Assembly (NCBI RefSeq): GCF_950295315.1 | Contig: NC_080171.1 | Span: 111,369,593 to 111,433,592, forward strand | Direction: 5' to 3' | From: Erinaceus europaeus | Lineage: Eukaryota > Chordata > Mammalia > Eulipotyphla > Erinaceidae | Length of the DNA stretch: 64,000 nucleotides | Part shown: one piece after another, positions 54,937 through 64,000 of the stretch | Layout of the letters: every line of letters begins with the position of its first letter | Numbering within the stretch: the first letter of the stretch is position 1 | Notes under the pieces: model-generated | What the model was told of the DNA's origin: nothing | What the model saw: only the letters and a program-made list of their open reading frames with translations | The model's database searches: none | Program-made: the position numbers and the translations under genes

Positions 54937-55062
54937 ATAGCACTGTTTTACAACTTGTGAAACTTCCCTCTGCGGGGGGTGGGGGGGCGGACTGGAGACT
55001 TGAACCTTGGTCCTTGCACACTGGATTATGCATGCTCTACCAGGTGTGGACTTCCCCAGCCT
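54810..55062 (-). mobile_element. Old tRNA-SINE (family E) with (GA)n, minus strand
   Basis: GGACAGAAACAGAAATTGAG, a GA/GATA run (54885-54933), TTTACAACTTGTGAAACTTC and CTACCAGGTGTGGACTTCC. Confidence 0.7.
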
Positions 55063-55076
55063 CTTAATTACTTTTT

Positions 55077-55357
55077 TTTGGTTTTTGCCTCCAGGGTTAT
55101 TGCTGGGACTCAGTGACTGCACCATGAATCTACTGCTCCTGGAGGCTATTTTTTTTCCCTTTTGGTTGCCCTGGTTTTTTCATTGTTGTAGTTATTGTTG
55201 ATAATGATGTCGTCATTGTTGGATAGGACTGAGAAATGGAGACAGGAGGGGAGAGGAAGACAGAAACCTGCAGACCTTCATCGCCTGTGAAGTGACTCCC
55301 CTGCAGGTGGGGAGGCGGGGCTCGAACTGGGATCCTTACACCGGTCCTTGCACTTCC
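55077..55357 (-). mobile_element. Composite SINE with 14-bp target duplication, minus strand
   Basis: Reversed module (GCCTCCAGGGTTATTGCTGG, CTACTGCTCCTGGAGGC), then CCTTTTGGTTGCCCTGG, CTGCAGGTGGGGAGGC and CTCGAACTGGGATCC. The 5' end is trimmed. The direct repeat CTTAATTACTTTTT lies at 55063-55076 and 55358-55371. Confidence 0.9.
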
Positions 55358-55419
55358 CTTAATTACTTTTTAAACAAGGCTATTAAAACTAGATTTTATC
55401 TTTAAAAACAAAACAAAAC

Positions 55420-55618
55420 AACGTTTTATCTATTTATTCATTTGTTGTATAGAGACACTGAGAGGGAAAGAGGAGGCAGAGAGGGAGGAAAGAACCGTGT
55501 GTAGCACTGTTTCACTACTCTTGAAACGTTCCTCTCTCGGTGGGGACCAGTAACTCGAACCCAGGCCCTTGCATAGGGTATCTTGTGTTCTCAACTGAGT
55601 GCACCACCACCCAGCCCT
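55420..55618 (-). mobile_element. Old tRNA-SINE (family E), minus strand
   Basis: TGTATAGAGACACTGAGAGG, GTAACTCGAACCCAGGCC and 5' end GTGCACCACCACCCAGCCC. Confidence 0.75.
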
Positions 55619-55734
55619 ATAGCAAGTTATTTTAAAATCTGAAATATTAGAAGCCATTAAATGGAATCAGTTAAACAGTATAAGAAATAGACAAACGATC
55701 ACACATTATTCTAAGACCTGTGTTCTGTGAACTC

Positions 55735-55850
55735 CTACTGTTAACTAGCTGTGCAATTTTGAACCTATTAGTTATGTCTTTATCAATAGAACACGACAAT
55801 TATATCAAGTACTTTCCCTAGTTCCATGAAGAAGACTGTTGGGTAGATAA
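55735..55850 (+). mobile_element. MIR remnant
   Basis: The core CTAGCTGTGCAATTTTGAAC followed by the ATAGAACACGACAATTATAT region matches the MIR core order (tagctgtgtgaccttgg, then aaaatgggga). Confidence 0.55.
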
Positions 55851-55869
55851 TGTGGATATACCTCTGTAC

Positions 55870-56555
55870 AACCTGGCGGTCTTCTGTAGCAGGGGCAAAA
55901 GGAACAGTACTGAGTGACAGTACTGGTGTTGGTATTTTACACCAGCACTAAGTTTGCTATAGTTCAAACCCTGATAAGTCTCCCATCTCATTAATGGTCA
56001 TTTAGTTTTAATATTTTGGATCCTTTTGCTGGTCAAGTGACAGAAACACATTACAAAATTAATAAACAACTAGTGGACTAGAATTAATAGTGTGATAAAT
56101 TGTTGTCTACAGATATTTTAGTACTATCCTCTACTGGTATGAGTATTTTTATGTTTGTGTCTTGTTTGTTGTTGTTGACACCATTAGATGGCATTTGATA
56201 AACTGAGAAACTTGATAATTGGATGACCTATGAATATTGATTGAAATAGGCTGGAGGGGTGGATACCATCTTCATCACATGGCTATCTCAGAAATCACAA
56301 CAGAAGATGTAAAGAGAGGGTCATTTGCCAGGAAAAGAGTTGGTGTGGTATTTTTTCTAAAGCTAATTAATGTCTGGAAGTGATTACTTTTTTTTTTTTT
56401 CCTGAGGAAATAACAGAAACAGGAACTTTCCATTAGCCATTCTCACAATAACATCTTGTTCTCCTTCTCATCAGTTCCTTGGTGTCCTAGAAACTAGACT
56501 CCAGAAGTATGCCCGAGGAGTTGTTGAAGGGGGACACATTTTCTTTCTACTTCAT
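55870..56555. other. Non-coding sequence, nothing recognised
   Basis: No gene or clear repeat seen. Confidence 0.4.
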
Positions 56556-56571
56556 CACTAACAGTTGTTTT

Positions 56572-56816
56572 TTTAAATTTTTTATTATTTATTTATTTTT
56601 TGTTGCCTTAGTTTTTTTTTCTTTATTGTTGTTGTAGTTATTATTGTTGTTGATGTTGTCGTTGTTGGACAGGACAGAGAAAAACAGAGAGAGGAGGGGA
56701 AGACAGAGAGGAGGAGAGAAAGATAGACACCTGCAGACCTGCTTCACCGCCCATGAAGCGACTCCCCTGCTGGTGGTGAGCCGGGGGCTGGAACTGGGAT
56801 CCTCACGCCGGACCTT
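56572..56816 (-). mobile_element. Main tRNA-SINE, 5'-trimmed, 15-bp target duplication
   Basis: Reversed copy ending at CTCACGCCGGACCTT, so the first ~50 bp with the A box are missing. The direct repeat ACTAACAGTTGTTTT lies at 56557-56571 and 56817-56831. Confidence 0.92.
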
Positions 56817-56964
56817 ACTAACAGTTGTTTTATTTGAACTCCTCTATGATTCTGAATTTGGAATTTCTCTTTAGATGATATTTGGCAGAGCAGTGTCTAT
56901 CAGCCTCCATGTCTCTGTATTCAGAACAAAGTCAGGAGCAGTTTAATTAGCTTTCTCGCATTAA

Positions 56965-57175
56965 AAGCCAACTCTGGAGCTGGGAGATAACTCATCAAGT
57001 GAGGTACTTGCTTCATAACGCATCACAAGGGAGCACCATGATTGGCTTTGGGGGTTTACTATAGATAGTGGAGCAATGCTATGTTGTCTCTCCTCTGTTT
57101 CACTGTTCCACATTTTCCCTTATTTCTCTCCCTCTCTCTAGAGGAAAAAGGGTAAGGGAAACAAATTGAGGTCAG
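56965..57175 (+). mobile_element. Old SINE remnant (family D/F type)
   Basis: GAGCTGGGAGATAACTCATC, CAATGCTATGTTGTCTCTCC and a CTCTCCCTCTCTCTAGAGG end. Confidence 0.5.
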
Positions 57176-57625
57176 AAGGCCACTCATAATATGTTAAAGG
57201 CCCTGAGTTCATTCTCTGCCAAACTCAACTCCATGGCACTTCCCCCCCCCCCATTTCTATAAACTTGTGCTTGTCTCTCCAACAAGTCCACCCAGCTACC
57301 ACCTCATCCATTATACATACACACATCAAATCAGTATATTACCTCATTGTTTCCTTGCCTGTGAGATAATTTATTGAGATGTAAAGAAAGATATAAGTTG
57401 AAACAGAATTGTGCTTCTCATTTCAGGCTCCTTTGAATGTCACAGGGCTGTCCTCCAGAGAATGAATAGAAAGTCACAGTCAAACTGTCACTGTTATTTT
57501 AGCAAAGTTGATCTAAATGTTTTCAAGCAAATAGGAAGTTAGAACTGTTGAATCATAGAAATAATTGGGTGACAAGACAACCAGACAAGTGCCCAAGGAC
57601 AGGATGAGAGGTTAAGCAAGCTGTG

Positions 57626-57626
<1 letters not shown>
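57176..57626. other. Non-coding sequence, nothing recognised
   Basis: No gene or clear repeat seen. Confidence 0.4.

Positions 57627-57680
<54 letters not shown>
57627..57680 (+). repeat. (CA)n microsatellite
   Basis: About 26 pure CA units. Confidence 0.97.
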
Positions 57681-57689
57681 TCTATATCT

Positions 57690-57975
57690 TAATTTTAAGA
57701 AAAAATGAATTAGAATGGGACTGGATGGGACCATGCTAAGTGACACAAACCAGAAAGATAAAAGATACATGATCTAACTCATGTGGTGTTTAAGAAACAA
57801 AGGAGACAGGATCAAACAGATAGTAATATTTAACCGATGCCTACAGATATGAGGCCACCAAGGTAGGAGGAGGGGTGGGGCTGTAAGAGGTCGGGGTTCC
57901 AATGTAGCACGTTGGTGGTAGATTAGGTGTGCTAACACATATTTGGGGAAGATGTGAAATTGTACCCCAGAGACA
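57690..57975 (+). mobile_element. L1 3' end
   Basis: GACCATGCTAAGTGACACAA, CATGTGGTGTTTAAGAAACA and GGGGAAGATGTGAAATTGTA follow the order of other L1 3' ends. Confidence 0.65.
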
Positions 57976-58244
57976 ACAACAGTCAGCTTTTTGTTTTCTT
58001 TGATGCCAGGGCTTTGCGTCTGGATTGTTCTTTAATGAAAAATTCTATTAAATCTATTGACTTTTCTATTAAATTAACACATACATACAGAAAGGGAAGC
58101 AATATCACAGGTCTAGTTTACTGTTTTCATGCTTTGTGAATTATGTTCCATGTGTGTCAAGGGTTTGAATCTAGGTTCTCATGCACATTCTAAAAGTTGA
58201 TTCATGAGCCATGTCTTGGCCCTGGGAACAAACACTATTATAAA

Positions 58245-58615
58245 ATAGCGTTTTCTCAGCTATTTAAAATAATGAAGTTGTATTCTCTGCTTCATCTTGG
58301 ATGGAACTCAAAGGCATCCTTTTAAGTGACATAAGCAATAAATAAATAAAGACAAATATTGCATGACATTACTTATAGGTGGAACTTAAGAAATAAGGAC
58401 AGAGACAGAAAACATGAAGTGGAACTTGGACTGGGGAAGGTAGGGTAGGAGTGTGTGAAGAGAATCCTGGGGTCCTGCTGCATGATGATGGCAAGAACCT
58501 AAGTCATGGCTGAATGTTCTGCAGAGAACTCACTGGCAGATGATAAATTGTACCCATGTGTCAGTAACTGTACTGGAAACTATTAAACCTCAGTAAAAAT
58601 TATTAAAACTAGTGT
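58245..58615 (+). mobile_element. L1 3' end
   Basis: CATCTTGGATGGAACTCAAA, TTATAGGTGGAACTTAAGAA, GATAAATTGTACCCATGTGT and AACTGTACTGGAAACTATTA closely parallel 20150-20550. Confidence 0.7.
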
Positions 58616-58809
58616 TTTCTCAATAAAAAGTAAATATCTTTCCCATTTAATAGAAACAGGTCGAATGACCTAGACACTGACAAGGACCTTAATTTTCCAG
58701 GATATAACAACTGTGAAATATATGTATATGTAGATAGATATGTAGATAGATATAGATATATATTATTATTACTCAAAATAGATATTTTCTCTCATTGGGC
58801 CTTTACTTC

Positions 58810-58985
58810 TTTAGAATGATTTTTTTTCAGATAGAAAAGAACAAATGGGTTACAGGGAGAAGGAGTAGGCTGGCACCACAGTACTGAAGTTTCCTCTAAT
58901 GTAATAGTTTAGGTTTGAATTTGTGTTCCTGAGTTGCATATAATGCAAAGCAAGCACTCTGTTGAGGTGATCTAATTTGCCAATC
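58810..58985 (-). mobile_element. tRNA-derived SINE, family C, diverged
   Basis: CCACAGTACTGAAGTTTCCT, AATAGTTTAGGTTTGAATTT and GAGGTGATCTAATTTGCCA. Confidence 0.55.
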
Positions 58986-59364
58986 CTATGCAGAATAGAT
59001 TTATAAGATGACATTCTGTCCCTATTCCTTTCTGCTCTTCTAAATGTTAAATTGCTTTAGCTATACCAACATTTTAAGTATACTGAAGTAACTGAGGTTG
59101 TTGAAGCAAATATTTAAGCACAAAGAATGAAAATGTAAATAATGCAAATATTTTAGGTATCTCAGTGTAGAGAAAGTCTCTCAAAGAATAATCCCAAACT
59201 AGGTTACTAAAAAATTTATTAAATCAAAGGAAGTGAAAAATTTCCACATTGAAAATTGAATCTTTATGGATGGTAATTTTAAAAATACAAGGTAATTGAA
59301 AGTTATCCTATAAATATGGATTGAAAGAATTAACATCAATAAGATGACGAGTTACCCAAAGATA

Positions 59365-59443
59365 TTTCATTGTCAGAAAAATTATGATGCAGTTTTGTAC
59401 AGAAAAACAGAAAAATAATGTCATAACTTTTCTGACAACCCAA
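59365..59443. mobile_element. Mariner-type MITE, intact
   Basis: A 79-bp element: left end TTTCATTGTCAGAAAAATTA, right end reversed TTGGGTTGTCAGAAAAGTTA. It is flanked by TA at 59363-59364 and 59444-59445. Same family as 34671-34746. Confidence 0.85.
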
Positions 59444-60049
59444 TATATATGTAAAGTGTCTTCCATCCCTATCAGAAATCTCAACAAGATTTTTTAAAGG
59501 GATAGAAAAATGCAATAGAAGCTGACCTGATCCAGAATTGCCAAGGAAGCTCTAAGGATAAAAGAACAAAAATGGAGACTTCATGCTTCCTGACCTCTAA
59601 CTATATTACAGGACTATCGTAATCAAAACCATGTGGCACTAGAACAAAAATAGGCACACAGATCAATGGAACAGAGTTGAAAACCCAGAACTAAATCTCC
59701 AGACATACAGAGATTTAATGCCAATGTTTTAAATCAATAAAGGAAAGTCTTTTTAGTAAATAGGGCTGGAAACACTGTATAGCAATATGAAGCAGAATGA
59801 AACAGGACCACCACATGGTACTGTGCACACAAGTAAACTCAGAATAGATCAAACTTAGATATTAGACTGGAAATTATAAAATATATAGAAGAAAACATTG
59901 ACCTAACACTACACAATGTCTACCTTTATATTTCTTCATAGATTCAAGTCCAACTGTAAGGAAAAGGCAGAAGTTAGCGAGTGGGATTACAGCAATCAGA
60001 AAAGGTTCTGGACAGTAACAGGAACCACCATCAAAACAAAATACCTGGG

Positions 60050-60270
60050 GGGCCAAGTGGTGGTGCACCTGGTTGAGTGCACATGTTACAATGAACAAAG
60101 ACCCAGCTTCAAGCCCCCAGACCCCACCTGCAGGAGGAAAGCTTTATGAGTGGTGAAGCAGTCCTGCAGGTGTCTGTCTGTATCTCTCCCTCTTTGTATC
60201 CCCCTTCCTCTCGATTTCTGGTGATCTCTATCAAATAAATAAAGATAATTAGAAAGAAATTTTAAAAGAC
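60050..60270 (+). mobile_element. Old tRNA-SINE (family E) inside L1
   Basis: GGGGGGCCAAGTGGTGGTGC, CAAGCCCCCAGACCCC, TTATGAGTGGTGAAGCAG and an AATAAATAAAGATAATT end. Confidence 0.85.
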
Positions 60271-60969
60271 ACCCTCATTAATGGAAGAAGGTATTTACAG
60301 ACTGTACATCAGACTAAAACATACAAAAAAATCACAAAACTCAGGTACAACAACAAAAACCCAGACAAGGCATTAAAATTGGTGAAAAGTTCTGAACATC
60401 CTCATCACCAAAGAAGATAATGCTAATGGTTGACAATGTGTGAAAAAATGCTCAAAGGGACTGATTATCAGAGAAAGACAAATTAAGACAACAGTGAGAT
60501 ACCACCACCTCACAACTTTGAGAATACCACACTTGAAAAAGGACAGAAATAAGTACTGGTGAGGATGTGGAGAAAAGGGAACACATCAACACTGTTGGGG
60601 GAAATGTAAATTGGTTCAATCACTATAAACACCTGGAGATTTCCTTAGACTATTGGAGGTGGATCTGCCATAGGAAACACCAATTCCTCTTTTAGCCATG
60701 TGTCCAAAGCACGCCTGTATTCACAGCAGTACTATTTAGAATAACCAAAATCTGAAAAGAACCTGAGCACTCAGCAACAGATGAGTGGCTAAGGCTATTG
60801 CAGTGTATATACACAGTGGAATACTAATCAGACATAAGGAATGATACAGTCTCTTTTGCTACACTCTGAATGTAACTTGAGAGAATCGTGAATAAAACAA
60901 GTCATTAGTAGTAAAAAATGATTAACCACATTCGTAAGTGAGACCTAAGAAATAAAGTAAAAGGGGGGA

Positions 60970-61320
60970 GGGGTCGGGCAGTAGCGCAGCGGGTTAAGCG
61001 CAAAGCACAAGGACGGGCGTAAGGATCCTGGTTTGAGAACCCAGTTCTCTACCTGCAGGGGAGTTGCTTCACAGGTGGTGAAGCAGGTCTGCAGGTGTTT
61101 ATCTTTCTCTCCCCCTCTCTGCCTTCCCCTTCTCTCTTCATTTATCTCTGTCCTATCCAACAACGAATGACATCAACAATGACAATAACCACAACAAGGC
61201 TACAACAAGGACAACAAAAGAAGAAAAAATAAGGTCTTCAGGAGTAGTGGATTCATGGTGCAGGCACTGAGCCCCAGCAATAACCCTGGAGGCAAAAAAA
61301 TGAAATAAAATAAAATAAAG
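60970..61320 (+). mobile_element. Composite (long-form) tRNA-SINE, plus strand
   Basis: This copy shows the whole order in one piece. The head is GTCGGGCAGTAGCGCAGCGG, the body TTTATCTTTCTCTCCCCCTC, and an ACAATAACCACAACAAGG linker follows. The 3' module (about 61233-61297) has GTCTTCAGGAGTAGTGGATT and CCAGCAATAACCCTGGAGGC. The tail is AAATAAAATAAAATAAA. Confidence 0.9.
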
Positions 61321-61744
61321 GATAATGCAAGATAAAGCCTTAATGGATAGTGGTCCTCTTCAGCAGGTTCAAAGACCTAGATGAGAGGATTCTAAGGTGT
61401 GTGTGTGTGGGGTGGGGGTGAGGGTGGTGGGATGGTATAAGGAGGGTGGAGAATACAGTGCATTATGGTTGAGGAGAATGATTATTGAGTGGAGGGTGAG
61501 GTGTGGTATAGCCCATCTTGGGGAGATACAAAGCTGTACCTTTGTGCTAACAATTATATGAATCAACATTTCTTCATAAGGTGACTTTAAGAAATTTGTT
61601 AAATTTATCCAGAATAAACTAATATCATTAAAGGATTGATGACAGCTGGAAAGAAATATTTTTTCCAATGAGTTCCAGCTTCTATAATAGAGCAGGTCTT
61701 GTATTTGAGCATCAGTTTTATTAAGTCTATGGTATCATCTAGTG

Positions 61745-61840
61745 AACATCCTGATCACCTTATGGACTTGTTAAGCCTGAGATTTCTGGACTCAACCACA
61801 GGATGATCTGATTCAAGTGGGAGTAGTGCATTCCTAGTAT
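61745..61840 (-). mobile_element. MER5-like DNA transposon remnant, minus strand
   Basis: ATCCTGATCACCTTATGGAC, GAGATTTCTGGACTCAACCA and ATCTGATTCAAGTGGGAG resemble the reversed MER5 order. Confidence 0.45.
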
Positions 61841-61882
61841 GGCCCCAAAGTGAGGGAGATCGAGAATGCAGCTGCAGTCTGA

Positions 61883-61886
61883 CACA

Positions 61887-61944
<58 letters not shown>

Positions 61945-62053
61945 CTCTCTCTCTCTCCCTCTCCCTCTCCCTCTCCCTCTCCCTCTCCCTCTCCCTCTCC
62001 CTCTCCCTCTCCCTCTCCCTTTCCCTCTCCCTCTCCCTTTCCCTCTCCTTTTC

Positions 62054-62090
<37 letters not shown>
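61883..62090 (+). repeat. Compound (CA)n-(CT)n-(CCCTCT)n-(CT)n array
   Basis: CA units at about 61883-61940, CT at 61941-61957, ~13 CCCTCT hexamers at 61958-62045, then CT at 62060-62090. Confidence 0.97.
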
Positions 62091-62094
<4 letters not shown>

Positions 62095-62394
62095 TAGTCT
62101 TCAAACTAGTAAAAAAGAAAAACAGGCCAAGAACATGTAGGTCTCAAAGATACAAGTACAAATTACTCAACATATGAAAAGATGTTTAATGTCACATGAA
62201 TTATATAAATGTGATTAAAGCAATAATGAGAAATAGACTATCAGAGTTTAAATATACCCTTTAGTTGATTAGCAATTGCACTGAGATTTCATTCCATAGG
62301 TGAAGCAAAAATGTGACAGTACATACATGGTTTCTGAGTAAAAAGCAGCCAATTAGGAACTGACTGATAAATTCTGTGCTGTCTTTAAAAAACA

Positions 62395-62530
62395 GTGTGG
62401 CCTGGGAGGTTGCACTGTGAGTAAATGCTTGGATTCTCAAGCATGTGGTCTCCAACTCCATGCTTGGCATAACATATGCCAGAGTAATGATGATATTTTT
62501 CTCTCTTCCCCTACTTAGAAATAAAACAAA
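62395..62530 (+). mobile_element. tRNA-derived SINE, family D
   Basis: CCTGGGAGGTTGCACTGTGA, GATTCTCAAGCATGTGGTCT and CCAGAGTAATGATGATATTT match the reverse of 30430-30580. Confidence 0.65.
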
Positions 62531-64000
62531 CCCTTAAAACAAAGTTCAATGTGGCTCTTGATGAACTTAAATACATAAATCTTATATGAAGTACTGTGAT
62601 ACTAAACTCCTACTTATCTTCCTATGTTTTACTATTTAGCTAACAGCTGATAATTTCTTCCTCTTAGACTAGAGTCATTTTGTTAACTTGTGATTATAGT
62701 GCTGAGTCTTTATCATTAATCATTAAACTCATAACTCACCTGATAAGTACTGCAACACTAGCCCTTCTTTGCCATCTGATGTATGGTATTGGCAATAAAC
62801 TATTTTACTTAAACAATTCTGTCATGAAGCATGAACAGCCCTACATTAGTACCTGTCAAACATCATGACTGTATTTTTGAAGTTACTATGATGAGTCTGA
62901 AAGTTTCTTGGCCATATTACAGGTGGCTTATTGTATAACAACTCTTATTTCTCAGTATTTAGCAACTTGACTTCCTTGAAAATTTGGGTTGACTTGATTA
63001 CCTGTTGGATTGTTTTAAAAAACCTCAATTGAATTGCACATTCTGCAGCCTATTAGCTCTGTAGTAATGCAGTGTTACTTCAACCAGTGAGTGTCTCAAG
63101 TTTTCTTTCCTATAAAACAGGGGTTATCAATGCCTAAAGCAAAGGTGTTTTGAAGATCGACCATGTCTAGGATTTCTCCGCATTGTTCGAGGGTAAGGAT
63201 GCCTTGGCTGTCTTTGTGGTTGGCTATTTGGTCAGAATCTTAATGGCTCCATTTTCTTAATGTCTCAGATTTATTCTTCTCTACAATGAAGCCCGTTATC
63301 CCAGAGTTGACATTTCCCTTCTAGAGGGAATCTTGCACCAGCCTTTTCTAATTGACCTAGTATGTACAGTTTCACATTAATCATCAAATATAGATTTTCT
63401 TTTCATTGCCACTTTCTAAACTGAGCCTGCAGGACTCCTTGTTTTGTATCTGGTTAGTTATGGAAGAAACTCTCTTTGCCAACACTACCTCCTGACAAGC
63501 CTCCTAACTCAGTAATTGAATCCATACTACCTTGAATATGCAAGAATATGCCCTGCTGGATCATTTTGCCCATCTGGTCTTGAGCTACTCATCTATGTAA
63601 TGATTCTAGTGGCTCTGTCCTTGACCAGAAGTCTGATGTGTGAAGGTGGCATCAAAGACTGACCGATAGAACCTGTTGGTGTATCCTGACACATCAGCAG
63701 GTTTAGACTCATTTCATGTTGTGCATTTGACCATCACAGGAAAAGCATTTTTCTGTGCATTACTTATAAGGATTCTATGCATTAAAGATCAAGTCTAATC
63801 AGATTTTATAATCTACACTGTTAAGTAAACATGCTGTTGAATTTCTTCTCTAAAGTGATAAAGATTCATAGATATCAATGAGCCACATTGTAAACACATT
63901 TTAAAGAGAGTTACAGAAATAATCAATTTAAAGAGTAAACCAAAAAATACAGTTCACCTCAGAACACCATGAAATTCAGAGGCGTCAACCATCCATCCCC
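62531..64000. other. Non-coding sequence, mostly unrecognised
   Basis: No coding exon seen. A possible MIR 3' piece (TATAAAACAGGGGTTATCAA) lies at 63085-63150. Confidence 0.4.

Larger units (their letters stand above)
59460..61590 (+). mobile_element. L1 ORF2 C-terminal half plus 3' UTR, interrupted by two SINEs
   Basis: ORF2-type sequence starts with AACCATGTGGCACTAGAACA and AGATCAATGGAACAGAGTTG and continues past a SINE to ACTGGTGAGGATGTGGAGAA, TTCACAGCAGTACTATTTAG and GGAATACTAATCAGACATAA. The 3' UTR resumes at 61321 and ends near 61590 with GGGGAGATACAAAGCTGTAC. Many frame breaks show that it is dead. Confidence 0.75.

Noticed and set aside
61760..62104. Open frame with Glu-Arg and Cys-Val repeats
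   Set aside because: Translation of the CA/CT compound microsatellite.

Overview
This window is mammalian nuclear DNA, and its repeats point to a hedgehog (Erinaceidae, for example Erinaceus). It is packed with tRNA-derived SINEs of the hedgehog type. Their heads read like TAGCGCAGCGGGTTAAGC with GGTTCGAGCCC, their bodies are CT-rich (TTTCTCTCCCCCTCTCTGTC), and their tails contain AACAACAA and AATAAAT. They lie among L1 remnants, simple repeats and a few ancient eutherian repeats (MIR, MER5A, HAL1-like). No conserved protein-coding exon was found. The longer open frames are either low-complexity translations of simple repeats or chance frames inside SINEs and other repeats.

Layout. 1-5.4 kb: a HAL1/L1 ORF1-type remnant, SINEs and a minus-strand L1-derived element with an intact L1-like 5' end. 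6.5-10.4 kb: two long copies of a hedgehog repeat called family H here, one with an inverted 5' part. 10.5-14 kb: SINEs and an old L1 3' end. 14.2-17.5 kb: two internally shortened L1 copies and back-to-back SINEs. 17.5-24.9 kb: SINEs, an L1 3' end and a 7SK RNA retropseudogene inside a family H copy. 25-33 kb: SINEs, another family H copy and old repeats. 33.3-33.7 kb: a solo LTR inside an old SINE. 34-39.6 kb: a mariner-type MITE and a long minus-strand L1 remnant broken by three SINEs. 39.6-44 kb: family H copies and a MITE split by nested insertions. 44-50.5 kb: SINEs with grown microsatellite tails and MER5A copies. 50.5-54.8 kb: an almost repeat-free stretch containing a CpG island and an ATG-free probable first exon. 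54.8-64 kb: SINEs, L1 3' ends, a second intact MITE and a compound CA/CT array.

The only sign of a host gene is the CpG island at about 51.55-52.16 kb. It looks like a TATA-less promoter with a 5' untranslated exon and splice donors on the plus strand. The gene itself could not be named and would lie downstream of the window.

The most informative observations are the evolutionary ones. Family H appears to be an L1-derived non-autonomous retroelement with interchangeable 5' parts. The main SINE exists in a long form with a conserved roughly 65-bp 3' module. Many of the microsatellites sit at SINE 3' tails. Several insertions carry clean target-site duplications that give their relative ages. 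Names of repeat families are from recognition of sequence features, not from a database search, and boundaries are approximate unless a duplication is given.
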